From NCBI GenBank assembly GCA_963733765.1, contig CAVTEI010000003.1, forward strand, positions 682,001 through 746,000: a DNA stretch of 64,000 nucleotides, written 5' to 3'. The DNA is from DATKAS01 sp963733765 (GTDB taxonomy: Bacteria; Actinomycetota; Acidimicrobiia; Acidimicrobiales; DATKAS01). Below the pieces are notes generated by a model that was not told the DNA's origin, did not search any database, and was given only the letters and a program-made list of their open reading frames with translations. Positions 20,306 to 29,490 of the stretch are shown piece after piece. The position numbers and the translations under genes are program-made. Every line of letters starts with the position of its first letter. Positions within the stretch are counted from its first letter, which is position 1.

Positions 20306-21312
20306 GTGCGCGCCTGGGTCGTCGACGCACCGGGCCCCATGAAAGGGAAGCCCCTGAAGCTGGTGGAGCGCGACTCACCGCTGCCCGCTGCTGGCGAGGT
20401 GCGGGTGCGAGTGAACGTCTGCGGCGTCTGCCGGACAGATCTCCACCTGGCCGAGGGCGACCTCGCGCCGCGCCGACCTCGCGTCGTCCCGGGCCACGAG
20501 ATCGTCGGACGGGTGGACATGCTCGGCGAGGGCGCGTCGCGCTTCCAAGTCGGCGATCGCGTCGGCATCGCCTGGCTGCGTCGCACTTGTGGCGTCTGCC
20601 GCTTCTGTCAGCGGGGTGACGAGAACCTGTGCCTCCAGCCGCGCTTCACGGGATGGGACGACGACGGCGGCTACGCGGACGCCGCGGTCGTCGACGAGCG
20701 GTACGCGTATTCGCTGCCGGATGGCTTCGACGACGAGACCGCTGCGCCGCTCTTGTGCGCGGGCATCATCGGTTACCGCGCGCTCCGTCGAAGCGGGGTG
20801 CGTCCCGGCGGACGACTCGGTGTGTATGGGTTCGGCGCCTCCGCGCACATCGCGGCGCAGATCGCAATGTGGGAGGGAGCGATCGTCCACGTCTTCACGC
20901 GCTCACCTGATGCGCAACGGCTCGCTCTCGACCTCGGCGCCGCGTCGGCGGGCGGCGCCTCCGATCTGCCACCCGAGCCGCTCGACGCGGCCATTCTCTT
21001 CGCTCCGGTCGGCGACCTCGTCCCGATCGCGCTCGGCGCGCTCGACCGCGGGGGCACGCTCGCTGTCGCGGGCATCCACCTCACTCATGTGCCTCCCCTC
21101 TCGTACGAGCGCCACCTCTTCGAGGAGCGCACATTTGACGTCGGTTACCGCGAACACGCGGCGAGACGGCGTCGCGCTGACTCGACATCGCCGCGCGCGC
21201 CGGGTTGCGCGTTGTCACGACCACCTATCCGTTCGAGGAGGCGGACCGAGCGCTCGGCGACCTCGCGGCCGATCACGTGAACGGAGCGGCCGTCATCCGG
21301 GTCCACGTCTAA
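20306..21312 (+). CDS. Zinc-dependent alcohol dehydrogenase (two frameshifts)
   Basis: About 335 residues when restored. The catalytic zinc ligands lie in CGVCRTDLHLAEGD and PGHEIVG; the structural zinc cysteines are in CGVCRFCQRGDENLC. The nucleotide fold is GVYGFGASAHIAAQIA, close to AdhA-type enzymes. Near 21135 and 21180 single extra bases disrupt the C-terminus; correcting both gives TSVTANTRRDGVAL-LDIAARAGLRVVTT and a normal end AAVIRVHV at 21312. It reduces aldehydes or oxidises alcohols with NAD(P). It probably shares the MFS transcript. Confidence 0.86.
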
Positions 21313-21370
21313 CTGCATCGTCTCACTGCATCGGCCCAAGGTCGGGAAGGATGGGACGTGAGGAGGCGCC

Positions 21371-22024
21371 ATGCCCCGGCGATTCCGTGATCGTGTCCAC
21401 GCCGGCGTCGAGCTGGCCGAGCGACTGGCTGCGTACAAGCGCTCCCGCGGGTTCCAGGGCACGGATGGCATCGTGCTCGGGCTGCCGCGCGGGGGCGTCG
21501 CCGTCGCTGCACCCGTCGCCCAGGCGCTCGACCTCCCACTCGACGCGTTCGTCGTGCGCAAGGTCGGTGTCCCCCATCATGAGGAGCTGGCGATGGGCGC
21601 GGTCGCCCCAGGCGGCATCGTCGTGTGGAACGACGACGTGCTCGCCATGGCGCGCGTGTCCGATGATCGGCGCGACGAGGCGGTCGGGCGCGAGCGCGCC
21701 GAGCTCGAGCGTCGCGTGAACGCGTATCGGGGCGATCGTGAGCCGGTCGCGGTGCAGGGCCTGGACGTCATCGTCGTCGACGACGGGCTCGCGACCGGAG
21801 CGACGATGTCGGCGGCCGTCACTGCGTTGCGGTCGATGGATCCGGCGCAGCTGGTCGTCGCGGTGCCCGTGGCCCCGCGGGCCTCGCTCGACTCGTTCGC
21901 CCGGCGTGTCGACGCCGTGGTGAGCGTGGTGGTCACTGACCACTTCGGCTCGGTCGGCGAGTGGTACGACGACTTCTCGGCGACGACTGACGCCGAGGTG
22001 GTTGCGCTGCTACGCGGCGATTGA
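21371..22024 (+). CDS. Phosphoribosyltransferase-domain protein
   Basis: 217 residues with a type I PRTase fold. The PRPP-binding signature is VIVVDDGLATGATMSAAV and the N-terminal part has LGLPRGGVAVAAPVAQAL. Proteins of this kind (PF00156 alone, often beside dienelactone hydrolases) have no settled substrate. The ribosome binding site GAGGAGG precedes the ATG. It ends 15 bp into the convergent desaturase. Confidence 0.85.
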   Translation: MPRRFRDRVHAGVELAERLAAYKRSRGFQGTDGIVLGLPRGGVAVAAPVAQALDLPLDAFVVRKVGVPHHEELAMGAVAPGGIVVWNDDVLAMARVSDDRRDEAVGRERAELERRVNAYRGDREPVAVQGLDVIVVDDGLATGATMSAAVTALRSMDPAQLVVAVPVAPRASLDSFARRVDAVVSVVVTDHFGSVGEWYDDFSATTDAEVVALLRGD

Positions 22025-22969
22025 CCGGCGGGCGGGACGGGGCGCACCCGAGGCGAGCCGCCGCCAGAGCGCTCGATAGGTCGGGTACGTGAGCTCCTCG
22101 GTGACCCATCCGGCTTGAACGAGCTCGGCGTGTAGTGCGGGGAGGTGGCGCCACGGCACGCCCATGTCGACGTGGTGCGCCAGGTGCCAACCCGTGTTGT
22201 ACGGCACAAAGAGGAGGCGAGCCAACCGGGTCTGCCGCACGACGTGCGTGGTCAGCCGCCGGTCCTTCGATCGGATCATGCCCGCGTGCTCCGCGATCGC
22301 GCGGAGGCGGTTGCTGAACTTCCACAGCGTCATCCACGGCGCGACCCAGATCACCGGGTACACCCACCATCGGCCGGCAGCGATGCACGCACCGAACAGC
22401 ACTCCCTGCACGGCGACGATGCACCACGCTTCGCGGCTGTGCGCCCGTACTGCCCGCCACAAGCCGGCCATGTTCTTCGAGCCCGACACGAAGAACATGT
22501 CGCGCGTGAGCTTGCGGCGCATCGAGTCGGGTGGGATCGGATAGCCCGCGTACAGCGCGAGGTCGGGCTCGTCGGGACCCATCTCGTCCTTGTGGTGTGC
22601 GAAGTGCACCCGCCGGTACGCCGTGAAGGCCTGGAACGTCGGGTAGGCGAGCAACCACTTCCCGACGCCGTCGTTGAGCCGGCGCCACGTGAACAAGAGG
22701 CGGTGCGCGGCCTCGTGGCCCAGGATGTTCAACAGGCAGTGCCCGCGGCCCATCCACACGAACGCGAAGAGGTACGCCCACCACTGACCGATCCACATCG
22801 CGGCGCCGACGACACCGAAGGTCTGCAGGAGGCACGCGGCGACGGTGATGGCGCTCCAGGCGTTCGAGATGCGACGGAGCTCCGCACGCACCGCGGGCAC
22901 CGGCATGCCCGACGTCTGGAGCCTGTCGGTGGGGAGCACGTCGGGGAGGGTCTGAGGCTCCGGCACCAT
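22010..22969 (-). CDS. Membrane fatty-acid desaturase
   Basis: 319 residues, a di-iron integral-membrane desaturase/hydroxylase. The three histidine boxes are HEAAH, HFAHHKD and HLAHHVD, and hydrophobic pairs surround them. It inserts a double bond or hydroxyl into lipid acyl chains using reduced ferredoxin or cytochrome. The ATG at 22969 is the first Met fitting the family; longer frames run under the divergent PaaX gene. It probably answers to that PaaX-like regulator through the shared 40-bp gap. Confidence 0.88.
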   Translation of the reverse strand: MVPEPQTLPDVLPTDRLQTSGMPVPAVRAELRRISNAWSAITVAACLLQTFGVVGAAMWIGQWWAYLFAFVWMGRGHCLLNILGHEAAHRLLFTWRRLNDGVGKWLLAYPTFQAFTAYRRVHFAHHKDEMGPDEPDLALYAGYPIPPDSMRRKLTRDMFFVSGSKNMAGLWRAVRAHSREAWCIVAVQGVLFGACIAAGRWWVYPVIWVAPWMTLWKFSNRLRAIAEHAGMIRSKDRRLTTHVVRQTRLARLLFVPYNTGWHLAHHVDMGVPWRHLPALHAELVQAGWVTEELTYPTYRALWRRLASGAPRPARRSIAA

Positions 22970-22984
22970 CGTGGCGACCACGTA

Positions 22985-23001
22985 TTCAGTATTACAGTGA
23001 A
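22985..23001. promoter_or_regulatory. Imperfect dyad between desaturase and paaX-like gene
   Basis: TTCAGTATTACAGTGAA is symmetric at 13 of 17 positions, with perfect TTCA/TGAA ends. It is an AT-rich island in the 40-bp divergent gap and overlaps the alternative GTG start of the regulator, which favours the ATG at 23009. Binding by the PaaX-like protein is inference. Confidence 0.5.
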
Positions 23002-23008
23002 CGAACAG

Positions 23009-23887
23009 ATGTCGCAATCCCGTAATGCCCACAGGGCAGAGCGCCCGCTCACGGCCCGGTCGCTGGTCGCCAGCACGCTGCTCGGCACCCATCCGCCGGT
23101 GCTGCCGGGGCGGGTGCTCGTCCGCCTCGGCGAGCTGTTCGGGATCGCGGAGGGAACGACGCGGGTGGCGCTCTCGCGGATGGTCGCGGCTGGCGAGCTC
23201 GAGCCCGAAGACGGTCGGTATCGGCTCGTCGGGGCGGCGCTGCTCGCCCGCCAGGCGGCCCAGGAGCGCGGGCGCGTCGTACCGCAGAAGAAATGGCGAG
23301 GACAGTGGGTGATGGCCGTGATCCTCGCTGACCGACGCGACGCCCCCGAGCGCGCCGCGCTCCGGGCGTCCGCCATGACCCTGGGGCTGGCGGAGCTGCG
23401 ACAAGGCGTGTGGATGCGGCCCGACAACCTCGAGTGGAGTCGGCAGATCGGCACCGCGACCGGCGACGCGTACGCGGTGGTCGATGCCCAATGCGCGTGG
23501 ATGACCGTGGCGCGGACGGGCGACGGGTCGGACTTGGCGGGTCAGCTCTGGGACCTCGACAGCTGGGCGAACGCAGCCACCGCGCTGATCGCCGACATGA
23601 GAGGGACTCGGCTGTCACTCGACCGCGGCGGATTCGACGCGATACCCCGGGCGTTCGTGACCTCGGCCGCGGTGCTGCGCTTGTTTCGCGCCGACCCGCT
23701 GCTGCCGGGCGCGCTGCTGCCGGCGAGCTGGCCAGGCGACGGGTTGCGGACCACGTACCGCGACTACGACGTGGCGCTGCGGGCGCTGCTGCGAGCGTTC
23801 TTCATGCCGACGCCCGACCCCCCTTCCGCGCCTGGCGGACACGCACGCACCCGGTCTCGGCCCGGGCCTCGATCGGCCGGTGCGTGA
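23009..23887 (+). CDS. PaaX-family transcriptional regulator
   Basis: 292 residues. The N-terminal winged helix (RSLVASTLLGTHPPVLPGRVLVRLGELFGIAEGTTRVALSRM region) and the central block ending RQGVWMRPDNL fit PaaX, the repressor of phenylacetyl-CoA catabolism that binds an aryl-CoA. It is divergent from a desaturase, not a phenylacetate cluster, so the effector is probably another acyl-CoA. The last 25-30 residues (after RAFFMPTPD) are Pro/Arg-rich and may be an artefact of a late frame slip; they overlap the convergent small ORF. Confidence 0.86.
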   Translation: MSQSRNAHRAERPLTARSLVASTLLGTHPPVLPGRVLVRLGELFGIAEGTTRVALSRMVAAGELEPEDGRYRLVGAALLARQAAQERGRVVPQKKWRGQWVMAVILADRRDAPERAALRASAMTLGLAELRQGVWMRPDNLEWSRQIGTATGDAYAVVDAQCAWMTVARTGDGSDLAGQLWDLDSWANAATALIADMRGTRLSLDRGGFDAIPRAFVTSAAVLRLFRADPLLPGALLPASWPGDGLRTTYRDYDVALRALLRAFFMPTPDPPSAPGGHARTRSRPGPRSAGA

Positions 23888-24035
23888 GACGGGCGTAGCG
23901 GATCACCTGATCAGCCAGGATGCGCGGGTCGACCGGCTCGGGGGCGGTGAGCACGACGGGCTCCGTGGCCGCGTCGCGGAGCAGATCGCGCAGGACATGG
24001 GCGAATGCGGGATGGAAGTGCACGGTTGCGGCCAT
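23802..24035 (-). CDS. Hypothetical small protein
   Basis: 77 residues from the ATG at 24035, starting MAATVHFHPAFAHVLRDLL. It contains PVDPRILADQVIRYARLTHRP and a basic tail. I recognise no family. It overlaps the 3' end of the convergent regulator by 86 bp, so one of the two ends is probably misread. Codon pattern is GC-rich and consistent with coding. Confidence 0.45.
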   Translation of the reverse strand: MAATVHFHPAFAHVLRDLLRDAATEPVVLTAPEPVDPRILADQVIRYARLTHRPIEARAETGCVRVRQARKGGRASA

Positions 24036-24103
24036 GGACACATGGTGCAGGGGGGGTGGGACATTCAATCCGGGGGGTATTCAATCCAGGAGCCGGGCGG
24101 CCG

Positions 24104-25501
24104 ATGGTTGATCTCGTGGATCCCGCTGCGGCCGCGCTCGCCCACAGCCCCGACATCCTCCTGGTCATCGACACTCAGGGGATCATGCAGTGGGCCTCGC
24201 CCTCGCTCAGCCGGCTCGGGTACGACCCCGCGACCATGGTGGGCATCCAGGTGCTCGACTACGTCCACCCGGACGACCTGGGTTATGCGCTCGGCATGCT
24301 CTCGGAGGCCGTTCGGCGGCCCGGTGAGCACTCGCCGCCCGTCTTCCGCGTCGTCCATGCCGAGGGCCACTGGCTCGAGGTCGAGTGCGAGGTCGCGAAC
24401 ATCATCGAGACCGACTTCGAGGGGCTGCTGCTGAACCTGCGGCCAATCGCGGCGCGAGGTCTCCTGCCGGGCCGTCGCCGTGGCCTCGAGAAGCTGCTGC
24501 AAGACATCGCCGGTCGCTGTGCCGGCGCGATCGGTGCCGACGTCGCGACTGTGACCGATTGGGCCCTTGCCCAGCTCGGCGAGTTCCACGGTGCCGCGAG
24601 CGTCGTGCTCGCCATGGTCGAGCCCGGGCGCGGCGAGGTACGCATCGACCACGAATGGCTGGCGCCCGGCGCGGTGTCCGCGCTCGCGGTGCATCCTGAG
24701 CTGTCGGTATCGGAGCTGCTGTGGGACTACCGGTCTCCGCCGCTCGACGGGTTCGCCATCGTCTCCGACGTCGATGCGATCCGCCTCGGTGAGTCGGCCG
24801 CGTACGACATGCTGCGCGCCCTTGGGGTCCGGGCCTGTGTCGACGTCGCGATCGTGGACGGCTCCACCACGATCGGCATCCTCAGCATCCGGTTCGCTCA
24901 CCCTGCGGATGCGATCGCGTGGGACGACGGCAACGCGGCGCTCGTGCGCACCGCTGGTGACCTGTTGTGCCTGAGCGTGGCGCGCCAACGTGCCGAGGAG
25001 CGCCTCGCGCGGCTCGCCCATCACGATCCGTTGACGGCTCTCGCCAATCGCACCCAGCTCACCGCCGCGTTGCGCCTTGCCCTCGGTCGCCGTGATCGCC
25101 AACCCGGGACCCCGTCGCTCTTGTTCTGTGATCTCGACGGATTCAAGTCGATCAACGATCAGTTCGGCCACGCGGCTGGTGACCGGGTGCTGGTCACGGT
25201 CGCCCGCGCGCTGACGTCAGTCGTTCGCCGCGGCGATCTGGTCGCGCGAGTGGGCGGCGACGAGTTCGTCGTGTTGTGTGGCGAACACAGTGGCCCGGGT
25301 GACGCGGTCGAGGTGGCCGAGAGGATCCGGAGCGTCGTCGAGGCACTCGATGCTGCTGACGGCGTGCCACTGCCCATCGGCGTGAGCGTCGGAGTCGCGG
25401 CCGCCGAGACCGACGACGACGAGGACACGCTGCTGCTGCGCGCCGACCGCGCGATGTACGCGCGGAAGCATGGTGTCAGGTCGGTGGCCAGGGCGAGGTG
25501 A
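24104..25501 (+). CDS. PAS-GAF-GGDEF diguanylate cyclase
   Basis: 465 residues. An N-terminal PAS domain (about 5-120, SPDILLVIDTQGIMQWAS to GHWLEVECEV) is followed by a GAF-like domain (about 140-300) and a GGDEF domain that joins two GTP into cyclic di-GMP. The active site VGGDEFVVL is intact. RRGD five residues before it is a complete RxxD inhibitory site, so product feedback is expected. No membrane helix is seen, so the protein is cytosolic. The start is the ATG at 24104 after AGGAG; ATTCAATCC is repeated twice in the upstream 45 bp. Confidence 0.93.
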   Translation: MVDLVDPAAAALAHSPDILLVIDTQGIMQWASPSLSRLGYDPATMVGIQVLDYVHPDDLGYALGMLSEAVRRPGEHSPPVFRVVHAEGHWLEVECEVANIIETDFEGLLLNLRPIAARGLLPGRRRGLEKLLQDIAGRCAGAIGADVATVTDWALAQLGEFHGAASVVLAMVEPGRGEVRIDHEWLAPGAVSALAVHPELSVSELLWDYRSPPLDGFAIVSDVDAIRLGESAAYDMLRALGVRACVDVAIVDGSTTIGILSIRFAHPADAIAWDDGNAALVRTAGDLLCLSVARQRAEERLARLAHHDPLTALANRTQLTAALRLALGRRDRQPGTPSLLFCDLDGFKSINDQFGHAAGDRVLVTVARALTSVVRRGDLVARVGGDEFVVLCGEHSGPGDAVEVAERIRSVVEALDAADGVPLPIGVSVGVAAAETDDDEDTLLLRADRAMYARKHGVRSVARAR

Positions 25502-26217
25502 CGAGAAGCGCCACCGCGATGATGAGGATGACGATCGCGGTGCCGATCAGGCCGTAGCGCGCGGCGTGCAGCGTGAAGTGACCGCTGATGCCGACGAGGA
25601 AGAGCACGGTCGCGAGGAACACCGTGGTGCGCACGTAGCGATCCGCGGTCTCGGCGGAGTGCGCGCCCTCCGCTGAGAGCTCCTCGGCGCGCTGGTCGTG
25701 CTCGGCCGCCTCCGCGAGCTCGGGTTGCACGTACTCAGGCATGGCCGTCGGTCCCGCGGGAGCGTCGGGGTTGGTGAGCGGGTCGGTCTCGAGCCAGGCC
25801 TGAAACGCGACGTCGAACTCGGGACGGAATCGAGCTTCAGCGATCTCCATCGCCTGCTCGTTCTGCAGCATCGCCGCCCCGAACCATGAGTTGAACGCAA
25901 GGTTGTCGAGCTCGTTGTTCTCGGCCGCCTCATCGAACGCACGGTTGGCCTCGACCCGGGATGCGCTCGCTTCCGCGATCTGCAACCGGGACTCGGTGCT
26001 CCACTTGGCCGCTGCGAACCCGCTCCACGCGGCCAGGAGTGCGACCGTCGCGAGTAGCGCCGCCTCGATGATCGTGACGATGCGATCGTGACGGCTCATC
26101 GGGTGATTGGAGTGCTTGAGGTGGTGCTCGATCTCCTTGCCGACTTCCGCCGCGCTCGAGGCCGGCTTCGGTCACTGCGCCGGTCGCCTCATCGGGGATC
26201 GCGCCGACATGAGCCAC
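25476..26217 (-). CDS. Membrane protein with long extracytoplasmic helix region (one frameshift)
   Basis: From the ATG at 26099 it reads as 207 residues: helix 1 TIIEAALLATVALLAAWSGFAA, an acidic helical middle region with FRPEFDVAFQAWLETDP, and two C-terminal helices (FLATVLFLVGISGHFTL and YGLIGTAIVILIIAVALLV). Upstream, allowing one extra base near 26150, the frame continues through AEVGKEIEHHLKHSNHP to a GTG at 26217. Similar uncharacterised membrane proteins occur widely in actinobacteria. It is convergent with the GGDEF gene (26-bp overlap); function unknown. Confidence 0.75.
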
Positions 26218-26456
26218 ATCTGCGGACTTGTCGGCGGTGTCCAGATCGCGGCCGCCTCACACCCCGCGGTGACGTACACGTGGTGGTGCGCAAGCTGGAT
26301 CTTGGCCATGTGGCCGAAGAACCGCTCGCCCTTCTCGAGAGGGAGATCCTTGCCGCCCGTCATGAAGCTCAAGACCGGATCGTCGAGGAACGCCTTGGCC
26401 AGGCTCGTAGCGATCGGAGCGATGTCTTCGGCAGTTGCGAGTCGCACGTCGACCAT
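26172..26456 (-). pseudogene. Truncated GNAT acetyltransferase
   Basis: 95 codons. The first 70 or so residues (VRLATAEDIAPIATSLAKAF, LDDPVLSFMTGG and the VYVTAGCEAAAIWTPP strand) match the N-terminal half of GNAT N-acetyltransferases, which are usually 190-210 residues long. The acetyl-CoA-binding half is missing: the frame turns into unrelated codons and stops inside the start of the next membrane gene. A frameshift alone does not recover it, so this looks like a deletion remnant next to a tRNA. Confidence 0.6.
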
Positions 26457-26496
26457 GGCGGCACCGTAACCGGCGCATACCATGAGAGACCCGTTC

Positions 26497-26569
26497 GGGG
26501 ACGTAGCTCAGCTGGAAGAGCACCTGCTTTGCAAGCAGGGGGTCGTGGGTTCGAGTCCCATCGTCTCCA
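26497..26569 (+). tRNA. tRNA-Ala (TGC anticodon)
   Basis: 73-nt cloverleaf. The acceptor arm GGGGACG pairs with CGTCTCC (one G-T pair), with discriminator A at 26569. The D arm is GCTCAGCTGGAAGAGC, the anticodon stem CCTGC/GCAGG holds the loop TTTGCAA with TGC at 26530-26532, and the T arm has GGTTCGAGTCC. CCA is not encoded (ACCC follows), so it must be added after transcription. Confidence 0.97.
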
Positions 26570-26599
26570 CCCTTCTCAGTCCTGTGTTGGACTCCGTCG

Positions 26600-27007
26600 G
26601 TGCGCCTCGAACTGCCCGACAGCTTCACGACGGTGCGGTGGGTCGGTCGGATGATCCCCGGCTTCGTTCCCGAGCTGGGCCTCAGCGAGGGCGCGAACTG
26701 CCAGCGCTACGCGTACGCCGTGCTCGACCACTTCGACGCGCACATTCCGCCGCTGCGTTCAGATGAGCTGTGGCACGACACGGAGTCGACGTGCGTTGTC
26801 GAGACTCCCGCGCCGCTCGACCTGCTCCTCTTCTCGCCGAACGACGATCCGTACGGCGCGCACGTGGGCGTGTTCGTCGGGGATGAGCGTGTGCTGCACC
26901 TGTGCGCCGAAGTCGGGCTGCCGGCGGTGTGGAGGCTCCGGGACTTCGCGGAGCGCGAGCGCTACCGGGTGCTGATCGGAGCGAAACGTGCGATCGGCCG
27001 GGTCTAG
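26600..27007 (+). CDS. NlpC/P60-like cysteine hydrolase domain protein
   Basis: 135 residues from GTG at 26600. GANCQRYAYAVLDHF supplies a candidate nucleophile Cys, and YGAHVGVFVGDERVLHLCAEVG a candidate His, in the order and spacing of NlpC/P60-type amidases. No signal peptide is present, unlike wall hydrolases, so an intracellular role is possible. It starts 30 bp after the tRNA and its stop overlaps the convergent VOC gene by 4 bp. Confidence 0.7.
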   Translation: MRLELPDSFTTVRWVGRMIPGFVPELGLSEGANCQRYAYAVLDHFDAHIPPLRSDELWHDTESTCVVETPAPLDLLLFSPNDDPYGAHVGVFVGDERVLHLCAEVGLPAVWRLRDFAERERYRVLIGAKRAIGRV

Positions 27008-27480
27008 CTCGTGCCCTTCATCATCTCGGCCATCCGGCGTTCCATCTCGTCCGGGGCGACGTCTTCGATGTGGGTGCTGAGCATCCACTGATGACCAAAC
27101 GGGTCGCGGAGCCGTCCGCCGCGGTCGCCGTAGAACTGATCTGCCAGCGGGTAGATGATCTCGCACCCGGCGTCAACGGCTTGCTTCCAAAGCTCGTCGA
27201 CGTTGGGGATGTTGAGCGCCATGATCGCCGTGACCTTGCCGTTGACCGACCCGGGCGCGACGCCTTCGCCGTCGCCTTCGTCGGTCACGTAGACGACCGA
27301 GTCGCCGAGGCGCATCTCGGCATGGATCACCCGGTCGCCCTCGAAGATCGGCTCGTCGAGCACCTCCGCTCCGAATGCCTCGGTGTAGAAGCGCAGCGCC
27401 GCGGCCCCCTCGTCGCGGAACACGAGTCGGGGCGTGACCGTGTGAAGGTGCTCAGGAACGGGTTGAACCTTCGGTGCCAT
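27004..27480 (-). CDS. PhnB-like VOC family protein
   Basis: 158 residues, starting at MAPKVQPVPEHLHTVTPRLV. FYTEAFGAEVLDEPI, the acidic strand VIHAEMRLGDSVVYVTDE and the C-terminal GGRLRDPFGHQWMLSTH are characteristic of PhnB/YdcC-like glyoxalase-fold proteins. Catalytic role unknown. Its start overlaps the 3' end of the phytanoyl dioxygenase gene by 29 bp, so the two are probably one transcript. Confidence 0.9.
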   Translation of the reverse strand: MAPKVQPVPEHLHTVTPRLVFRDEGAAALRFYTEAFGAEVLDEPIFEGDRVIHAEMRLGDSVVYVTDEGDGEGVAPGSVNGKVTAIMALNIPNVDELWKQAVDAGCEIIYPLADQFYGDRGGRLRDPFGHQWMLSTHIEDVAPDEMERRMAEMMKGTS

Positions 27481-28251
27481 GCTCCTTTGATACCCGGGCG
27501 AGGGCGAGTCGAACAGGGGCGTACTCCGTGAAGGGGTCGAGGAACGTGGCCTCCCACCGGCTCGCGTGGTCGGGGCAGCCCAGGCGGTAGTACAGCATCC
27601 GTCGTGTGGTGGGGCTGAGGTTGCCGCCCGTGTTGTGGCCGAGGAGGAAGTGCGCCACGAGGAGATCGCCCCGGCGCCCGAGCACCGGCACCGGTCTGGG
27701 GAGTGGCCGCGGGTCGCTCAGCATCGTGATGTGCCCGCCCGTCTGCATCAGCACATCGGTGCCCCGGTCGCGGAAGAGCTCCTGATGCACGAGGTGTGAC
27801 CCCGGCCAGACCCACACGCTGCCCCGGTCGATGGCGGTCTCGTCGCTGAGGAAGATGCCGGCGAGGAGGGTGAACGAGTTGGGCGCGACCTGATCGGGAT
27901 GCTGACGCACGTGGCCGTCGATGTGCGGCCCGCCCGGACGGTGGTCGTACGGCGGGATGTTCAGCGCGATCTGGATGTGGTCGAGGATGAGCGCGAGCGA
28001 GTGGGGGGCGACGAGCTCCTCCGCGATCGCGAGCGCGCCCGAGTCGCGGAGCGCGGCGTGGGCGGCCGGCAGCTGCGAAGGCGGCAAGAACCAGAAGTGC
28101 TTGCCGACGCGTGTCCACCGGCGGTGGGTCGCGCGCGAGCAGTGCGTCGATCTCGACGTCGGCGGCCGCGAGCAAGGGCTCACTGACGACACGGGGAATG
28201 ACGAGGTATCCGTCTGCTCGCGAACTCGACGAGTTGGCCGTCGCTCAGCAC
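27452..28251 (-). CDS. Phytanoyl-CoA dioxygenase (PhyH) family protein (two frameshifts)
   Basis: About 266 residues when restored. From a GTG at 28251 the N-terminus reads LSDGQLVEFA, then, after an extra base near 28216, DGYLVIPRVVSEPLLAAADV, the usual PhyH opening. A second extra base near 28110 leads into VGKHFWFLPPSQLPA. The 2-oxoglutarate/Fe(II) centre is intact: HIDGH (HxD) and the distal His in HFLLGHNTGGNL. Substrate unknown. The GTG overlaps the DUF222 stop by 7 bp. Confidence 0.8.
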
Positions 28252-29489
28252 CGCATGACGGTACCGAGGCGCTGTCGTGCGGTGATCTCGATTCCGTCGG
28301 GTCGGGTGAACCTCAGCCGCCGATCGGGACCTCGAGCGACGCGGAACCCGCGCTTGTGGATGGCCGTGTGATGTGCGAGGCACAGGAAGCAGAGGTTGTC
28401 CATGTCGGTGCGGCCACCCTGGGTCCAGTGGACGATGTGATGGCCGTCGCACCGCTCCGGTGGACGGTCGCAGCCGGGGAACACGCAACCCCCGTCTCGT
28501 ACCGTGAGGGCTCGGCGCTGCGCGGGGCTGATGAGTCGCTGGCTTCGACCGAGGTCGAGGATCTCGCCGTCGACGCCGAGGGTGACTCGTCGGATCACCG
28601 CGTCACAGGCCATCTGCTGCACGGTGGCCGGATCGATGATCGGCCCGCCCGCGATGCGGGCTCCGCCACGTCCATCGCCGAGATCATCGGCGCGCACGAC
28701 GATCGTGAGCGACGGTCGCACGGCGCTGTCGCCTCGGATCAGGTTCATCAGCGCGTCGGCCCGGCGTTGGGCCGGGGTGCGCCGTGGCCCACCTTCGACC
28801 GCGTTCTCAGCCCGCAGCAGCGCGTCGCACTCGGCCTGCAACGCCGCGTTGAGCTCGGCACCGTCGGCGGGATCGAACATCCCATCGAGGGCCCACATGC
28901 CCGCGAACGTCTCGGACAGGTGCAGCCGGCGGCGCTCGTGCTGACGGTCCGCATCGTCGTTGCCGGTCTCGGCGTCGACTCGCAGCAGCCACTCGCGCAG
29001 CAACTGGTGCCAGCTGGTCGACCGAGAGCTTCTGCGCGTGCTCGACCAGCAGCGCTTCGTCGCGGGCGAACGCCTCACGGGTCGTCGTCGTTGCGACCCG
29101 GCCGCGTTGGCGAGCAGCACGACCTTCGCCGATCCGAGATCGCCGCGCCGGGCGGCGTCGGCGGTGCGGGGCATGTCGCGCAGTCGCCTGGCCGTGCGTA
29201 CGAGCACGGCCGATGACGATCGGCTCATCTCGCAGCGCGCCGCCAGCCAGGTCGCCGCCGACAATGCCCCGTCGGCCGCCCACTGCTGGCGCGCGTCCCA
29301 CGCGGCCACGGTGTCCAAGAGCGCCGCGTCGTGCTGGTTGCGTCGACGGTCGAGCTCGCGGATGTGCGCGGACAGCTCATCGCCCGTCAGCGACCCGAGG
29401 TCGACGTCCCGCAGCCCCACGTTGTCCAACTCGTCCTCACAAGACCGCGCAAGACCAAGCCAACGACCGGGGAAGTCGAGACTCATCAT
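28245..29489 (-). CDS. DUF222/HNH endonuclease protein (13E12 repeat family; three compensating frameshifts)
   Basis: About 414 residues. An N-terminal DUF222 region is followed by a C-terminal HNH nuclease domain: CVFPGCDRPPERCDGHHIVHW, then DNLCFLCLAHHTAIHKRGF. This family is multicopy and appears mobile in mycobacteria and relatives. The stretch between about 29008 and 29096 reads as Arg/Ser-rich nonsense; single extra bases near 29096, 29077 and 29008 restore FARDEALLVEHAQKLSVDQL and, because they sum to three, the frame stays open. Start taken at the ATG pair near 29489. Confidence 0.82.
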   Translation of the reverse strand: MMSLDFPGRWLGLARSCEDELDNVGLRDVDLGSLTGDELSAHIRELDRRRNQHDAALLDTVAAWDARQQWAADGALSAATWLAARCEMSRSSSAVLVRTARRLRDMPRTADAARRGDLGSAKVVLLANAAGSQRRRPVRRSPATKRCWSSTRRSSRSTSWHQLLREWLLRVDAETGNDDADRQHERRRLHLSETFAGMWALDGMFDPADGAELNAALQAECDALLRAENAVEGGPRRTPAQRRADALMNLIRGDSAVRPSLTIVVRADDLGDGRGGARIAGGPIIDPATVQQMACDAVIRRVTLGVDGEILDLGRSQRLISPAQRRALTVRDGGCVFPGCDRPPERCDGHHIVHWTQGGRTDMDNLCFLCLAHHTAIHKRGFRVARGPDRRLRFTRPDGIEITARQRLGTVMRC

Positions 29490-29490
29490 C

